Part shown: in pieces, positions 1-7,969 of the stretch
Numbering within the stretch: position 1 is the first letter of the stretch
Layout of the letters: every line of letters starts with the position of its first letter
Assembly: GCA_910587455.1 (NCBI GenBank)
Contig: CAJULK010000001.1
Location: 62,001 to 126,000 of the forward strand
DNA from: an uncultured Christensenellaceae bacterium
GTDB taxonomy: Bacteria > Bacillota > Clostridia > Christensenellales > Pumilibacteraceae
Length of the DNA: 64,000 bases
Direction: 5' to 3'
The notes under the pieces: model-generated
Database searches by the model: none
What the model was told of the DNA's origin: nothing
Seen by the model: only the letters and a program-made list of their open reading frames with translations
Translations under genes and position numbers: made by a program

Positions 1-581
1 CCTACAAATTCGTAATACTCTCCGCTTTCCACTTCGTCGCCGTCGGCAGCTTTTACCGAGCCGAACACGAACACCAAATTGTTTCTATGAGACACGTCGA
101 GACCGTTGCTGTTTGCCATGCGCAGACTGCCGTATTCGTATTCGACCTGCACGTTGACAGATTCTATCCGAGCGTCGCGCTTGAGCGTCTTTTCGGAAAC
201 GGAAGTTGCGAGCGCGATAAACGCCTGAGCGGGCAATGCCGCGAGTTTTTCGTCGAACAGTTCGAGCTTTTCGTATTTATAGGTCTTGCCGTCCACAAAA
301 AAGTCGGGATCGACGGGATTGCCGTACTTGGCGGATTCTTTGAGCGCCGCGATAGCTGTATCCACCACGCCCTCGTCCACGCGGTCGGATGTGAATACGC
401 CGCACTTCCCGTCTATAAGTCCGCGGACTTTGAGCGTGGCTGTTTCGGCGACCGTGTAGTTTTCCACTTCCGTATTGAACGTCGCCACCGACAGTTTTCC
501 GCTCGTCTCGATGCGCGCCTCAAACGGCTGTATCCCCGCTTTCTTCGCCGCGGTGAGCAGTTTTTCGATCATATCTTTCAT
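1..581 (-). CDS. pmbA: TldE/PmbA-type metalloprotease-like protein (3' end outside window)
   Basis: This is the N-terminal 193 codons of a PmbA (TldE) family protein, the partner of TldD in a heterodimeric peptidase that degrades unfolded peptides and matures some modified peptides. The start, MKDMIEKLLTAAKKAG, followed by a segment on 'VATFNTEVENYTVAE', is typical of the family. The ATG overlaps the tldD stop as ATGA, and an AAAGGAG Shine-Dalgarno lies inside the end of tldD, so the two are translationally coupled in one operon. In characterised pairs the PmbA/TldE subunit lacks the metal site, which is carried by TldD. The C-terminal half is off the left edge. Confidence 0.9.
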   Translation of the reverse strand, partial: MKDMIEKLLTAAKKAGIQPFEARIETSGKLSVATFNTEVENYTVAETATLKVRGLIDGKCGVFTSDRVDEGVVDTAIAALKESAKYGNPVDPDFFVDGKTYKYEKLELFDEKLAALPAQAFIALATSVSEKTLKRDARIESVNVQVEYEYGSLRMANSNGLDVSHRNNLVFVFGSVKAADGDEVESGEYYEFV

Positions 582-1975
582 ACTACTTCTCCTTTTCCGC
601 CTACCGTCATTTCCGAAACGCGCAGCGTCGGCTGTCCGACCGCCGCGCAAACCGAGCCGGAAGCCGCGCCGCACATGCCTGCGGCAAGTTCGGTATCGTT
701 GCCGACCATGTCGATCTTGGGCAGTATTTCGTAGCCGAACCCGACAAGGCTGGGCGATTTTACTAATGTGTCGAGCTTCCCGTCCTTTACGAGATACGTT
801 TTGGACGACGTAAAGTTGAATTTATCGGTGGTCGGATCGACGGAACCGCCGTTGAACGCCACACAGTAGAGTCCGTATTCCGTCGCTGCGATTATCTCCT
901 CGGGCGTGCTCTTGCCCGCGGCTATATAAGTGTTTGTCATGCGCGTCGTCGGCAGATACCTGTACGATTCGCGGCGGCATGCGCCCGTAGGCTTTGTGTT
1001 CATGCGCCTGCCGTCGAACGTATCCACCATGTACGACTTGAGTATGCCGTTCTCTATGAGCACGTTTTTCGTGCAAGGCTCGCCCTCGTCGTCGAAGCAC
1101 GCGCTTCCCCAGCCGTGCCCGATCGTGCCGTCGTCTACGGCGGTGACGAGCTCGGACGCTATCTTTTGACCGAGCTTGCCCGCAAACGGCGAGCTGTTGT
1201 GCGAAATAGCCGTCCCCTCGAGCGGATGTCCGCACGCTTCGTGGAACAGTACGCCGCCGAACCCGTTGCCTATTATCACGGGCATGTTCCCCGACGGACA
1301 TTCGGGCGCCGAAAGAAGCGCTACCGCGTCCTCCGCCGCGCCGCGCGCACCGCTGACGAAATCCGTTTCGCGGTACATCTCCGCACCTTTGGAAAGCCCG
1401 GGCGAGAATGAGGCTATCTCGAACGCGCCGTTCTCCGAAGCCGTCGCACGCGCAACGACCCGAGTATGCACGCGCCTATCGCGAACAGCGCGGCACACGC
1501 CGTCTGCTACGGTGAATATCTCCACGTACTCGTCGCTTTCGGACGCCGAACATGTAGCGTTGACGATAAGCGGCGACGTTTCGTACATAGCCGCCTCGCC
1601 GCGGCGCAGATATTCTATTTTTTCTTCCACCGTCATTTCGTCGAGTTCGATCTCGGGCGCATGGACGTTTGTGTTTGCCGCATATTCGAGTTTGCCGGCG
1701 GACAGAACGCGCACTCCGTCAAACGATGCGGAAAGCCGTTTCGCGAGCGATACGAGCGACTGTTCCGAAAGATCGGACGTATAGCCGTACACCTGCGAAA
1801 CGCCGCGCATGAGCCTCAGCCCCGCGCCGTAAATAAGTCGCGACGAAACGTTGTCTACGCGCTTGTAGTTGATTTCCACCGCACGGGTCGTTTTGTTCTG
1901 AACATAGAGTTCGGCAAAGTCCGCGCCCGTCGCAAGCGCGACGTCGAGCACTTTTTGCGCTAAAACGTTATTCAT
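578..1975 (-). CDS. tldD: TldD family metallopeptidase
   Basis: This 465-residue protein has the usual TldD length. The diagnostic zinc motif HEACGH (HExxxH) sits near residue 247 in the context NGFGGVLFHEACGHPLEG, and the glycine-rich C-terminal half with 'GFGYEILPKIDMVGND' is also family-typical. With PmbA downstream it forms the TldD/TldE protease, a cytosolic enzyme that cleaves small or unstructured peptides. The start is supported by GGAGG seven bases upstream of ATG and by a promoter just upstream (separate entry). No antibiotic-like precursor peptide gene is visible nearby, so a general peptide-turnover role is the simplest reading. Confidence 0.95.
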   Translation of the reverse strand: MNNVLAQKVLDVALATGADFAELYVQNKTTRAVEINYKRVDNVSSRLIYGAGLRLMRGVSQVYGYTSDLSEQSLVSLAKRLSASFDGVRVLSAGKLEYAANTNVHAPEIELDEMTVEEKIEYLRRGEAAMYETSPLIVNATCSASESDEYVEIFTVADGVCRAVRDRRVHTRVVARATASENGAFEIASFSPGLSKGAEMYRETDFVSGARGAAEDAVALLSAPECPSGNMPVIIGNGFGGVLFHEACGHPLEGTAISHNSSPFAGKLGQKIASELVTAVDDGTIGHGWGSACFDDEGEPCTKNVLIENGILKSYMVDTFDGRRMNTKPTGACRRESYRYLPTTRMTNTYIAAGKSTPEEIIAATEYGLYCVAFNGGSVDPTTDKFNFTSSKTYLVKDGKLDTLVKSPSLVGFGYEILPKIDMVGNDTELAAGMCGAASGSVCAAVGQPTLRVSEMTVGGKGEVV

Positions 1976-1992
1976 AAATATCCTCCGCCTTT

Positions 1993-2021
1993 ATTATATC
2001 ATATTGCGCGCATAATTGCAA
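1993..2021 (-). promoter_or_regulatory. Sigma-A promoter of tldD-pmbA
   Basis: On the minus strand, TTGCAA (-35) and TATAAT (-10) are separated by 17 bp, with TGA before the -10 as an extended -10. The predicted leader carries a GGAGG ribosome binding site. Confidence 0.75.
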
Positions 2022-2053
2022 CATGATAGAGCGGTGAATTATCGAGCATATTC

Positions 2054-2082
2054 TTGCAAAACCCGCGCTTCGATGCTATAAT
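2054..2082 (+). promoter_or_regulatory. Sigma-A promoter placing +1 at the thiN start codon
   Basis: TTGCAA at 2054-2059, a 17-bp spacer, and TATAAT at 2077-2082 preceded by TGC. Only six bases (ATAGCA) separate the -10 box from the ATG, so the transcription start should fall on or next to the A of the ATG. No Shine-Dalgarno is present. Confidence 0.75.
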
Positions 2083-2088
2083 ATAGCA

Positions 2089-2718
2089 ATGAACGTTTGC
2101 GTGGTATTCGGCGCGGGCGAAGTATTTGCGCCGCGGATAAAAATAAAATCGGACGATCTCGTGATCGCCGCCGACGGCGGTTACGAAAAAGCGATCGAAG
2201 CGGGCTTCGAACCGAAAGCGGTCATAGGCGACTTCGACTCGGGCAAAATGCCCGAAAACACCTCGGCGCACGTGATAAAACTGAACCGCGACAAAGACGA
2301 CACCGACATGCTCGCCGCGCTCAAGCTCGGACTGCGGCGCGGTTTCCGCACATTTTATATCTACGGCGGAGTCGGCGGACGGCTCGATCATACCGCAGCC
2401 AATTTTGCCGCGCTCGCATATCTTAACGCCTTCGGCGCTCAAGGCTATCTCGTCGATGCGGATTGCGTGGCGACGGTGATAACGGACGGCAAATTTTCCG
2501 TTCCCGAAAATTCGGACGGATACGTTTCCGTATTCGCATACGGCGGCGTTGCGGACGGCGTGACGCTCAAAAACGTCAAATTCCCGCTCGAAAACGCTAC
2601 GCTTACGCCCGACTTCCCCATAGGCATCTCCAACGAACGTCACGGCGAGAAACCGCCCGTAATATCCGTAAAAACGGGTTCGCTGTTGATATTCTTTCCG
2701 CGCAATAACAAGTATTGA
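2089..2718 (+). CDS. thiN: Thiamine pyrophosphokinase
   Basis: This 209-residue protein matches thiamine diphosphokinases, which transfer pyrophosphate from ATP to thiamine to make the cofactor TPP. It has the AADGG start-of-domain motif, the GDFDS motif near residue 47, a DDTDML acidic cluster, and GGRLDHT near residue 104, which together form the ATP/Mg and thiamine site. The C-terminal beta domain ending 'GSLLIFF' is also standard. It stands alone between two minus-strand units. No TPP riboswitch precedes it, and the promoter geometry predicts a leaderless mRNA. The only plausible start is the ATG directly after the -10 box. Confidence 0.93.
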   Translation: MNVCVVFGAGEVFAPRIKIKSDDLVIAADGGYEKAIEAGFEPKAVIGDFDSGKMPENTSAHVIKLNRDKDDTDMLAALKLGLRRGFRTFYIYGGVGGRLDHTAANFAALAYLNAFGAQGYLVDADCVATVITDGKFSVPENSDGYVSVFAYGGVADGVTLKNVKFPLENATLTPDFPIGISNERHGEKPPVISVKTGSLLIFFPRNNKY

Positions 2719-2756
2719 AAAAAGATACGCAAAACAACCGTCGGCGCATCTTTTTA
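2718..2756. terminator. Probable bidirectional terminator between thiN and the DUF421 gene
   Basis: An AAAAAGATACGC arm pairs with GCGCATCTTTTT, with one A-C mismatch. A-runs and T-runs on the two sides let it act for thiN (+) and for the converging minus-strand gene. Confidence 0.5.
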
Positions 2757-2767
2757 TCGCATAATCG

Positions 2768-3468
2768 CTATAGATCGTTTTTGCGATGCACGGCGAATTT
2801 ATCCGTTTTTTCGTCGTACGTGGCGAGTATGATATTTTTGAGATCCTGCTTGGTATCGATCTTCAGCCTGCGGAAAAGCCAATCCATATCCTTACCTATT
2901 TCCGAAAACCCCGAGTACGACACGGCGCCGTCGGCTATGAGGATATTGGTGAGTTCGGCTTTTTCGACAGTCGACTTGTCTATATCGTTTATCACCACGG
3001 TTTTTTGCGCGCCCACGGGCATGACCGACAGTTCGCCGCTCGGCTCGAAAACCGCATAAGCGACGTCCGCTATATCGAAATAGTTTTTTCGCGCAGCATC
3101 GACAGCAGGTCGTTAACGTCGATCTTGCTCTTTTTGAGCGATTTGTAATTTATCTTGCCGTCGTAGATAAGCGTGAGCGGCTTTCCTTTGAGAATACGTT
3201 TGAGAAAAGTGTTCTTGCGTCCGACGACCGCAACGAGCAATGCGAGCACCAAAAATATCGTCATCGCGATAAGAAAGAAATAGAACGGCGTTTCGGTGTT
3301 CGTCGCCATTTCCGCCGCTATCGAGCCGAGCGATATACCTATCGTGTAATCGATAAATTCGAGCTGCGCGATCTGCTTTTTGCCGAGTATCTTCGAAATC
3401 ACGAACAGATATACAAACGCCACCGAAGAATTTATGAGCACCCAAAATATCGGTTTGATACCGAACAT
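2768..3468 (-). pseudogene. DUF421 (YetF/YdfS-like) membrane protein, frameshifted
   Basis: The N-terminal piece (3070-3468) has about three membrane segments and the DUF421 signatures 'LEFIDYTIGISLGSIAAEMA' and 'SKIDVNDLLSMLREK'. It then runs into a stop just after an A6 tract. Moving to the other frame at that tract restores 'EKNYFDIADVAYAVFEPSGE' and continues through 2768 with the expected DUF421 C-terminal domain (MPVGAQKTVVIND...). Together the pieces equal one complete protein of about 233 residues. DUF421 proteins are membrane proteins linked to spore and envelope physiology, with no firmly assigned activity. A start at the ATG at 3468 is supported by AAAGGAG upstream. The break is a one-base deletion, a sequencing error at the homopolymer, or slippage. 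Confidence 0.85.
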
Positions 3469-3569
3469 TTTCGTTTTCTCCTTTTACCGAGTATTCGCTT
3501 ATGGTATCTGCGTTTTCCGCCCCGTTTATGCAAAAACGGTGACATGTCGATCGGATATCGGCGCAATAC

Positions 3570-3594
3570 AAAAGCCCCGCAATTCGGGGCTTTT
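3570..3594 (-). terminator. Terminator after dnaB
   Basis: A perfect 10-bp stem (AAAAGCCCCG / CGGGGCTTTT) with a 5-base loop lies a few bases beyond the dnaB stop codon. Confidence 0.85.
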
Positions 3595-3597
3595 CGT

Positions 3598-5160
3598 TTA
3601 CATCAATCCGTTGTCGTCGGGGTCGAAATAATCGTCGTCGGTCACGTCGCCGGGCGCGGCGTCGTTTACCGTTACGGGCGCCGCGTATGTAGGCGGCATG
3701 CTTCCGCCGCGGTTGCCCGATCGCGCAGACGGCGGCTCGGGCGCATTGTTGTTTACGTACTTAAACGTCAGCGTGGACGGTACCCACACGAGCCGTACCG
3801 AACCGGTCTCGCCGTTTCGGTGCTTGGCTAAGTTCAAAAACACCGTATTCGACGTTATAACATTGCCGTCGCCGCTCGACGGATCTTCGACCTGCGCGTC
3901 CTTGGATGTGCGTTCGAGAAACATGATAATATCCGCGTCCTGCTCTATTGCGCCCGAATCTCGAAGGTCGGAAAGCTGCGCCGTTTTTTCTTTGTCCTTA
4001 CGTTTTTCTATATCGCGCGACATCTGCGAAAGCAGCAGAATCGGCACGTCCAGCTCCTTCGCAGCAAGTTTGAGCGCGCGCGTGATCTCGGCTATTTCGC
4101 GCACGAAATTGTCTATACGCTTGCCGCTGTGCATTAGCTGCAAATAGTCGATAATGACCATATCGAGCCCGTCCGAATGTTTGAGCGCGCGGCACTTGGA
4201 CAGTATTTCGGCGGGAGTAACGTCGCCAGACTCGTCGATAAAAAGCCGTGTATCGTTGAATCTGTTGCGCGCGCCGTACAGCTTAGCCCAACCCATTTCG
4301 TCGATTGCGGCGCGGTTTGCGAGCGACATATCGAAGTTGCCGACAGAGCACAGTATGCGCTTTGCTATCTGCACCGCGCTCATTTCCAACGAGAACACTG
4401 CGACTGCGTACGGCTTTTTCGTGTCAGGACGTCTTGCGAGCGCGGCGTTAACGGCGCAGTTCATGGCGAACGTCGTTTTTCCGCAGCCCGGTCTTGCGGC
4501 GAGAATTATCAGATCGCTTTTCTGAAACCCGCCGCCGAGCATCGTGTCGAGATACGAAAAACCGGTCGGCACGCCGCGGAACGCGTCGCGGTTTTCCTGA
4601 CGCTGTTTAAGGTCTTTGAGCGCCTCGTCGATAAAGCCCGTGATCACCTCGGGCTTGGAACGCCTGCCCGTTTCGGCGAGTTTGTAAAGCTCGGCTTCGG
4701 CATGGCTCAATGCGATGTCGTCGGGATCGAGCGCATACGCTTCGTCAGCCATGCCCTGCGCTATGTGTATAAGCGCGCGCAGCTTGGTGTGTTTTTTTAC
4801 GATACCGAAGTAATAATCGGCGTTTGCCACGGACGGAACCGAATTTACAAGCCCAGAAACGTATTCGACGCCGCCGCTCATTTCGAGCGTTCCTGCGTTT
4901 TCCAATTTTTCGACCACGGTAACGAAGTCGATAGGCTGCGCCGACGTGTACAGCGTGTTTATCGCCTCATAAAGATTTTTATGCCCGGGCGTATAAAAAT
5001 CGTCTACGGAAAGCTGCGGCATGAGCCGAGTTGCCGTGTTCGAGTCTATAAGCAGGCTGCCCAAAAGCGCGCTTTCCGATTCGTAGCTGTTCGGCATTTC
5101 GCGCGCCGTTATATTCGGATGGTTTTTACGGAATTGCTCGCGGTCGTTGCGTTCGGGCAT
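3598..5160 (-). CDS. dnaB: Replicative DNA helicase
   Basis: This 520-residue DnaB helicase unwinds DNA at the replication fork as a hexameric ring. The N-terminal domain begins with the usual 'ESALLGSLLID' segment. After the linker comes the RecA-like core, with Walker A 'ARPGCGKTTFAMN' near residue 220 and Walker B 'VIIDYLQLM' near residue 340, then 'LRDSGAIEQDADIIMFLER'. The C-terminal 60 residues are a low-complexity, acidic extension with Gly, Pro and Asp. The start is backed by AAAGGAG. It is the last gene of a pepF-lipoprotein-dnaB unit, an unusual partner set, since dnaB often follows rplI in Firmicutes. Confidence 0.97.
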   Translation of the reverse strand: MPERNDREQFRKNHPNITAREMPNSYESESALLGSLLIDSNTATRLMPQLSVDDFYTPGHKNLYEAINTLYTSAQPIDFVTVVEKLENAGTLEMSGGVEYVSGLVNSVPSVANADYYFGIVKKHTKLRALIHIAQGMADEAYALDPDDIALSHAEAELYKLAETGRRSKPEVITGFIDEALKDLKQRQENRDAFRGVPTGFSYLDTMLGGGFQKSDLIILAARPGCGKTTFAMNCAVNAALARRPDTKKPYAVAVFSLEMSAVQIAKRILCSVGNFDMSLANRAAIDEMGWAKLYGARNRFNDTRLFIDESGDVTPAEILSKCRALKHSDGLDMVIIDYLQLMHSGKRIDNFVREIAEITRALKLAAKELDVPILLLSQMSRDIEKRKDKEKTAQLSDLRDSGAIEQDADIIMFLERTSKDAQVEDPSSGDGNVITSNTVFLNLAKHRNGETGSVRLVWVPSTLTFKYVNNNAPEPPSARSGNRGGSMPPTYAAPVTVNDAAPGDVTDDDYFDPDDNGLM

Positions 5161-5198
5161 TTCTTCTCTCCTTTTGTATGCGGTCGCTTACCGCAATT

Positions 5199-6119
5199 CT
5201 ATCCGAGCCGCGTCGGAAGATGACTGTCGTAATCTCTGTACTGCTCTGGATTGTACGGAAACCTGTCGAGCAGCGTAGGCTTTTGCTTTTTCTTGCGCGT
5301 GGCTATCACGAATATCGCAACCGTCGCTCCGCCCGCCGCGATCGCGACAAGATACCAACCGTACGGTATCGGGCGTTTGTACTCGAACGCTATTTCGCGT
5401 TCGGTACGGTCGAAGTACCGCGAAAACGCATATGCCGCTCTGTCGCCGTCGATCTTGCTCGCGCTGCCCGACGATTCCATGCGCGCCGAACCCACAAAAA
5501 CATATTCGAGCAACAGCCCGTCGGGGTCGATACCCTTTACGTACGGGAACGCGTCGCCGACGGACGGAAACAATACTTCGAGTTCGCCGTATTCGTTCCA
5601 CGCGACCTTGCCGTTTTTTAGCTGCTGTATCACAGTGCCCGACTGCGCAGGCGTTACCGCGTCGTACGCCGCACGCACGCCGTTGAACGGATTGGGCGCT
5701 ACGGCGGTGTACGTTCGGACGAACGGATCGTCGCGGTGGGTGTAAACAAACTCGGGCGCCATGCCCGTCCCGTACAGATCGGGTTCGGACGAAAACGCGC
5801 GCTTAAAGCTCGCTCTGTAACCGGACGCGCCGTACTCGGACGAAACAAGTTCGTACCCGAACCCGTCGAACAGATCTCGAAAATATTCGGGCACGGTGTA
5901 TTTCACCCCGTCGGGATCGACTGCTGCCGACGCTTCCATTTTTTGAACGACGGCGCGCTCTATACTCAGCTCGTAAACGTTGACGCGCCGTCCGTTCTCC
6001 ACGTAATCGGTAACGGAAAGAGCAGCGCCGCAGCCTGTAAGCATGCACGCGCACAGCGCGACCGCTATGACGGCGACAAACTTTGCCGCACGCTTTTTAC
6101 ACCGTCCGACAAAACTCAT
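5199..6119 (-). CDS. Membrane-anchored lipoprotein of unknown function
   Basis: I do not recognise this family. The predicted 306-residue protein starts at the ATG that overlaps the pepF stop as ATGA. A signal peptide ends in the lipobox LTGC near residue 30, so the mature N-terminus should be lipid-modified on the outer face of the membrane. About 200 extracellular residues follow, then a single membrane segment ('YGWYLVAIAAGGATVAIFVI') near residue 260 and a basic cytoplasmic tail that includes RKKKQKP. A lipoprotein also anchored by a C-terminal membrane segment is uncommon. It sits between an oligopeptidase and dnaB with tight spacing, so it is probably cotranscribed. Confidence 0.7.
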   Translation of the reverse strand: MSFVGRCKKRAAKFVAVIAVALCACMLTGCGAALSVTDYVENGRRVNVYELSIERAVVQKMEASAAVDPDGVKYTVPEYFRDLFDGFGYELVSSEYGASGYRASFKRAFSSEPDLYGTGMAPEFVYTHRDDPFVRTYTAVAPNPFNGVRAAYDAVTPAQSGTVIQQLKNGKVAWNEYGELEVLFPSVGDAFPYVKGIDPDGLLLEYVFVGSARMESSGSASKIDGDRAAYAFSRYFDRTEREIAFEYKRPIPYGWYLVAIAAGGATVAIFVIATRKKKQKPTLLDRFPYNPEQYRDYDSHLPTRLG

Positions 6120-7891
6120 TTGCAAAGTTTTTCGAGTTCGTCGAGCGCCTCGTTAAAGAATACAAACGCGTCGTCGTACGGTTTTGTAGTAGCAAGGTCT
6201 ACTTCCGCATCGCAAAGTATTTCGTACGGGAGCTTGTGTCCGCCCGCTTTGAGGAACTTGTTCTTGTAAACATCGACGTAGCCGGGTCTGCCGAGAATGT
6301 TGTGCGCAATGCTCGTCGCGGCGGTCATGCCCGTCGAATATTTGTAAACATAGAACGCTTTGTAGAAATGCGGTATGCGCGCCCATTCGTAAGCGATACG
6401 GTCGTCGGACACGACGTCCGCGCCGTAATACTTCTTGTTGAGATCGAGATACAGTCCGCAAAGACTGTCTACCGTGAGCGGTTTACCTTCGAGATCCATT
6501 TTGTGCGCGTTGTATTCGAACTCCGCGAACATCGCCTGACGGAACAGCGTCGTGCGGAAGCGGTTGAGCCGCAAACTCAAAAGATACTTTTTGATATTGT
6601 CGTCGCCGACGTTCTTCATAAGATAATCGTCGAGCAGCGTCTCGTTGCATATGGACGCGACTTCCGCAACGAAAATGCGGTAATCCCATTTGGCATACGG
6701 CTGACCGTTCTGAGAATAGTAGGAATGTAAGCAGTGCCCCAGCTCGTGCGCGAGCGTGAAAATGTCTTCGGTCGTGGGCGCATAGTTCAAAAGCACGTAC
6801 GGGTGCGCCGCATATGCCGACCAGCTGTACGCGCCGCCGCGCTTGCCGTCGTTGGGCATTACGTCTATCCAGCCTTCGGTCATAGCGCGGTCGAGTAGCC
6901 CGACGTACTCGTCGCCCATGGGCGCGAGCGCGGTCTTTACCGTTTCGCACGCCTTTTCGTAAGGCAGTTTCATTTCCGCGTTTTCCACTATAGGCACGTA
7001 CAGATCGTACATGTGCTGTTCTTTAAGCCCGAGCAGTTTCTTTCTGAGCGCGATATAGCGGTGCAGCGGCGCAAAGTTCTTATTGACGGCTGCGATAAGA
7101 TTTTCGTATACGCCCGTCGGCACGCCGTCGCCGAACAGCGAACTTTCCAAACAGTCCTTGTATCCGCGCGCCGTAGCATAGAAGTTATCCGCTTTTACGT
7201 TGCCGGCATAATTGGCGGCGAGCGTGTTTATGTGCGCTATATACCCGTCGTAAAGATTGTTAAATGCGGACCTGCGCACTTTTCTGTCGGGGTCTGCAAG
7301 CAGTTCGCCGTAAGATTCGTTTGTCAGCTCGATCTTCTTGCCGTCCTTGCGCACGGGCTTGAACTTCATATCCGCGTCGAACAGCATGTGCGCGACGTGA
7401 TAGGTCGTGCCGAGCGCCTCCGAACCCATGGCGAGCAGCCGCTCTTCCTTGTCCGAAAGAATGTGCGCTTTCTTACGTATTATTTCCCTGAGCATAAAGT
7501 CGTAATCGCCGAACGCGGGGTCTTGAATATAGCTTTCGAGCACCGCCTCGTCGAGCGCGCCCAGCTCGCTGCCGATAAACGACGCCGCCGCGCCGTACTT
7601 GGCTGCAAGCCCGTCGGTACGCACCGACATGCTCATAGCGGCATTGTTTGACGCATCCTCGTCCTTGTACATGTGCGAATAGATGTAAATAAGCTCGAAC
7701 TTTTCGGACACGGCGCTCTCGAACTTGAAGCACGCGAGCGCGTCGTCGCGGTTGCCGAGTCTGCCCTTATACGCTTCGAGCTCGGGCAGAGCCGCTTCGA
7801 CCTCGCCGAATAACCGTTCGAACATTTTGTCCGAATCGACCATTGCCGACAGATCCCAATGATACTTCTTGTCAACTTCGTTCCTTTTCAT
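6116..7891 (-). CDS. pepF: Oligoendopeptidase F (M3 family)
   Basis: A 591-residue M3B metallopeptidase, a cytosolic enzyme that cuts oligopeptides of roughly 7 to 17 residues. The zinc motif is HELGHCLHSYYS, in the context 'FTLAHELGHCLHS', and 'YCxxYSTG'-like family residues appear near the C-terminus (VYKYSTGMTAA). The start is the ATG at 7891, with GAGG seven bases upstream; a TTG 12 bases earlier is less likely. The stop overlaps the ATG of the lipoprotein gene. A peptide-recycling role is expected. Confidence 0.95.
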   Translation of the reverse strand: MKRNEVDKKYHWDLSAMVDSDKMFERLFGEVEAALPELEAYKGRLGNRDDALACFKFESAVSEKFELIYIYSHMYKDEDASNNAAMSMSVRTDGLAAKYGAAASFIGSELGALDEAVLESYIQDPAFGDYDFMLREIIRKKAHILSDKEERLLAMGSEALGTTYHVAHMLFDADMKFKPVRKDGKKIELTNESYGELLADPDRKVRRSAFNNLYDGYIAHINTLAANYAGNVKADNFYATARGYKDCLESSLFGDGVPTGVYENLIAAVNKNFAPLHRYIALRKKLLGLKEQHMYDLYVPIVENAEMKLPYEKACETVKTALAPMGDEYVGLLDRAMTEGWIDVMPNDGKRGGAYSWSAYAAHPYVLLNYAPTTEDIFTLAHELGHCLHSYYSQNGQPYAKWDYRIFVAEVASICNETLLDDYLMKNVGDDNIKKYLLSLRLNRFRTTLFRQAMFAEFEYNAHKMDLEGKPLTVDSLCGLYLDLNKKYYGADVVSDDRIAYEWARIPHFYKAFYVYKYSTGMTAATSIAHNILGRPGYVDVYKNKFLKAGGHKLPYEILCDAEVDLATTKPYDDAFVFFNEALDELEKLCK

Positions 7892-7969
7892 GATACCTCG
7901 CAAAATATGAATTTTTTATCCGACGTTTCTTATTATACAGCCTGCACACTCGCAAGCTCGGCGGCGCGA

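Noticed and set aside
87..734. Long plus-strand open frames opposite tldD/pmbA, dnaB, pepF, the giant surface protein and others
   Set aside because: They are antisense shadows of well-supported genes in this GC-skewed codon usage, with Arg-rich, non-family translations and no ribosome binding sites.
2019..2088. TPP riboswitch before thiN
   Set aside because: The predicted transcript begins at the start codon, and no THI-box sequence (CUGAGA) is present.
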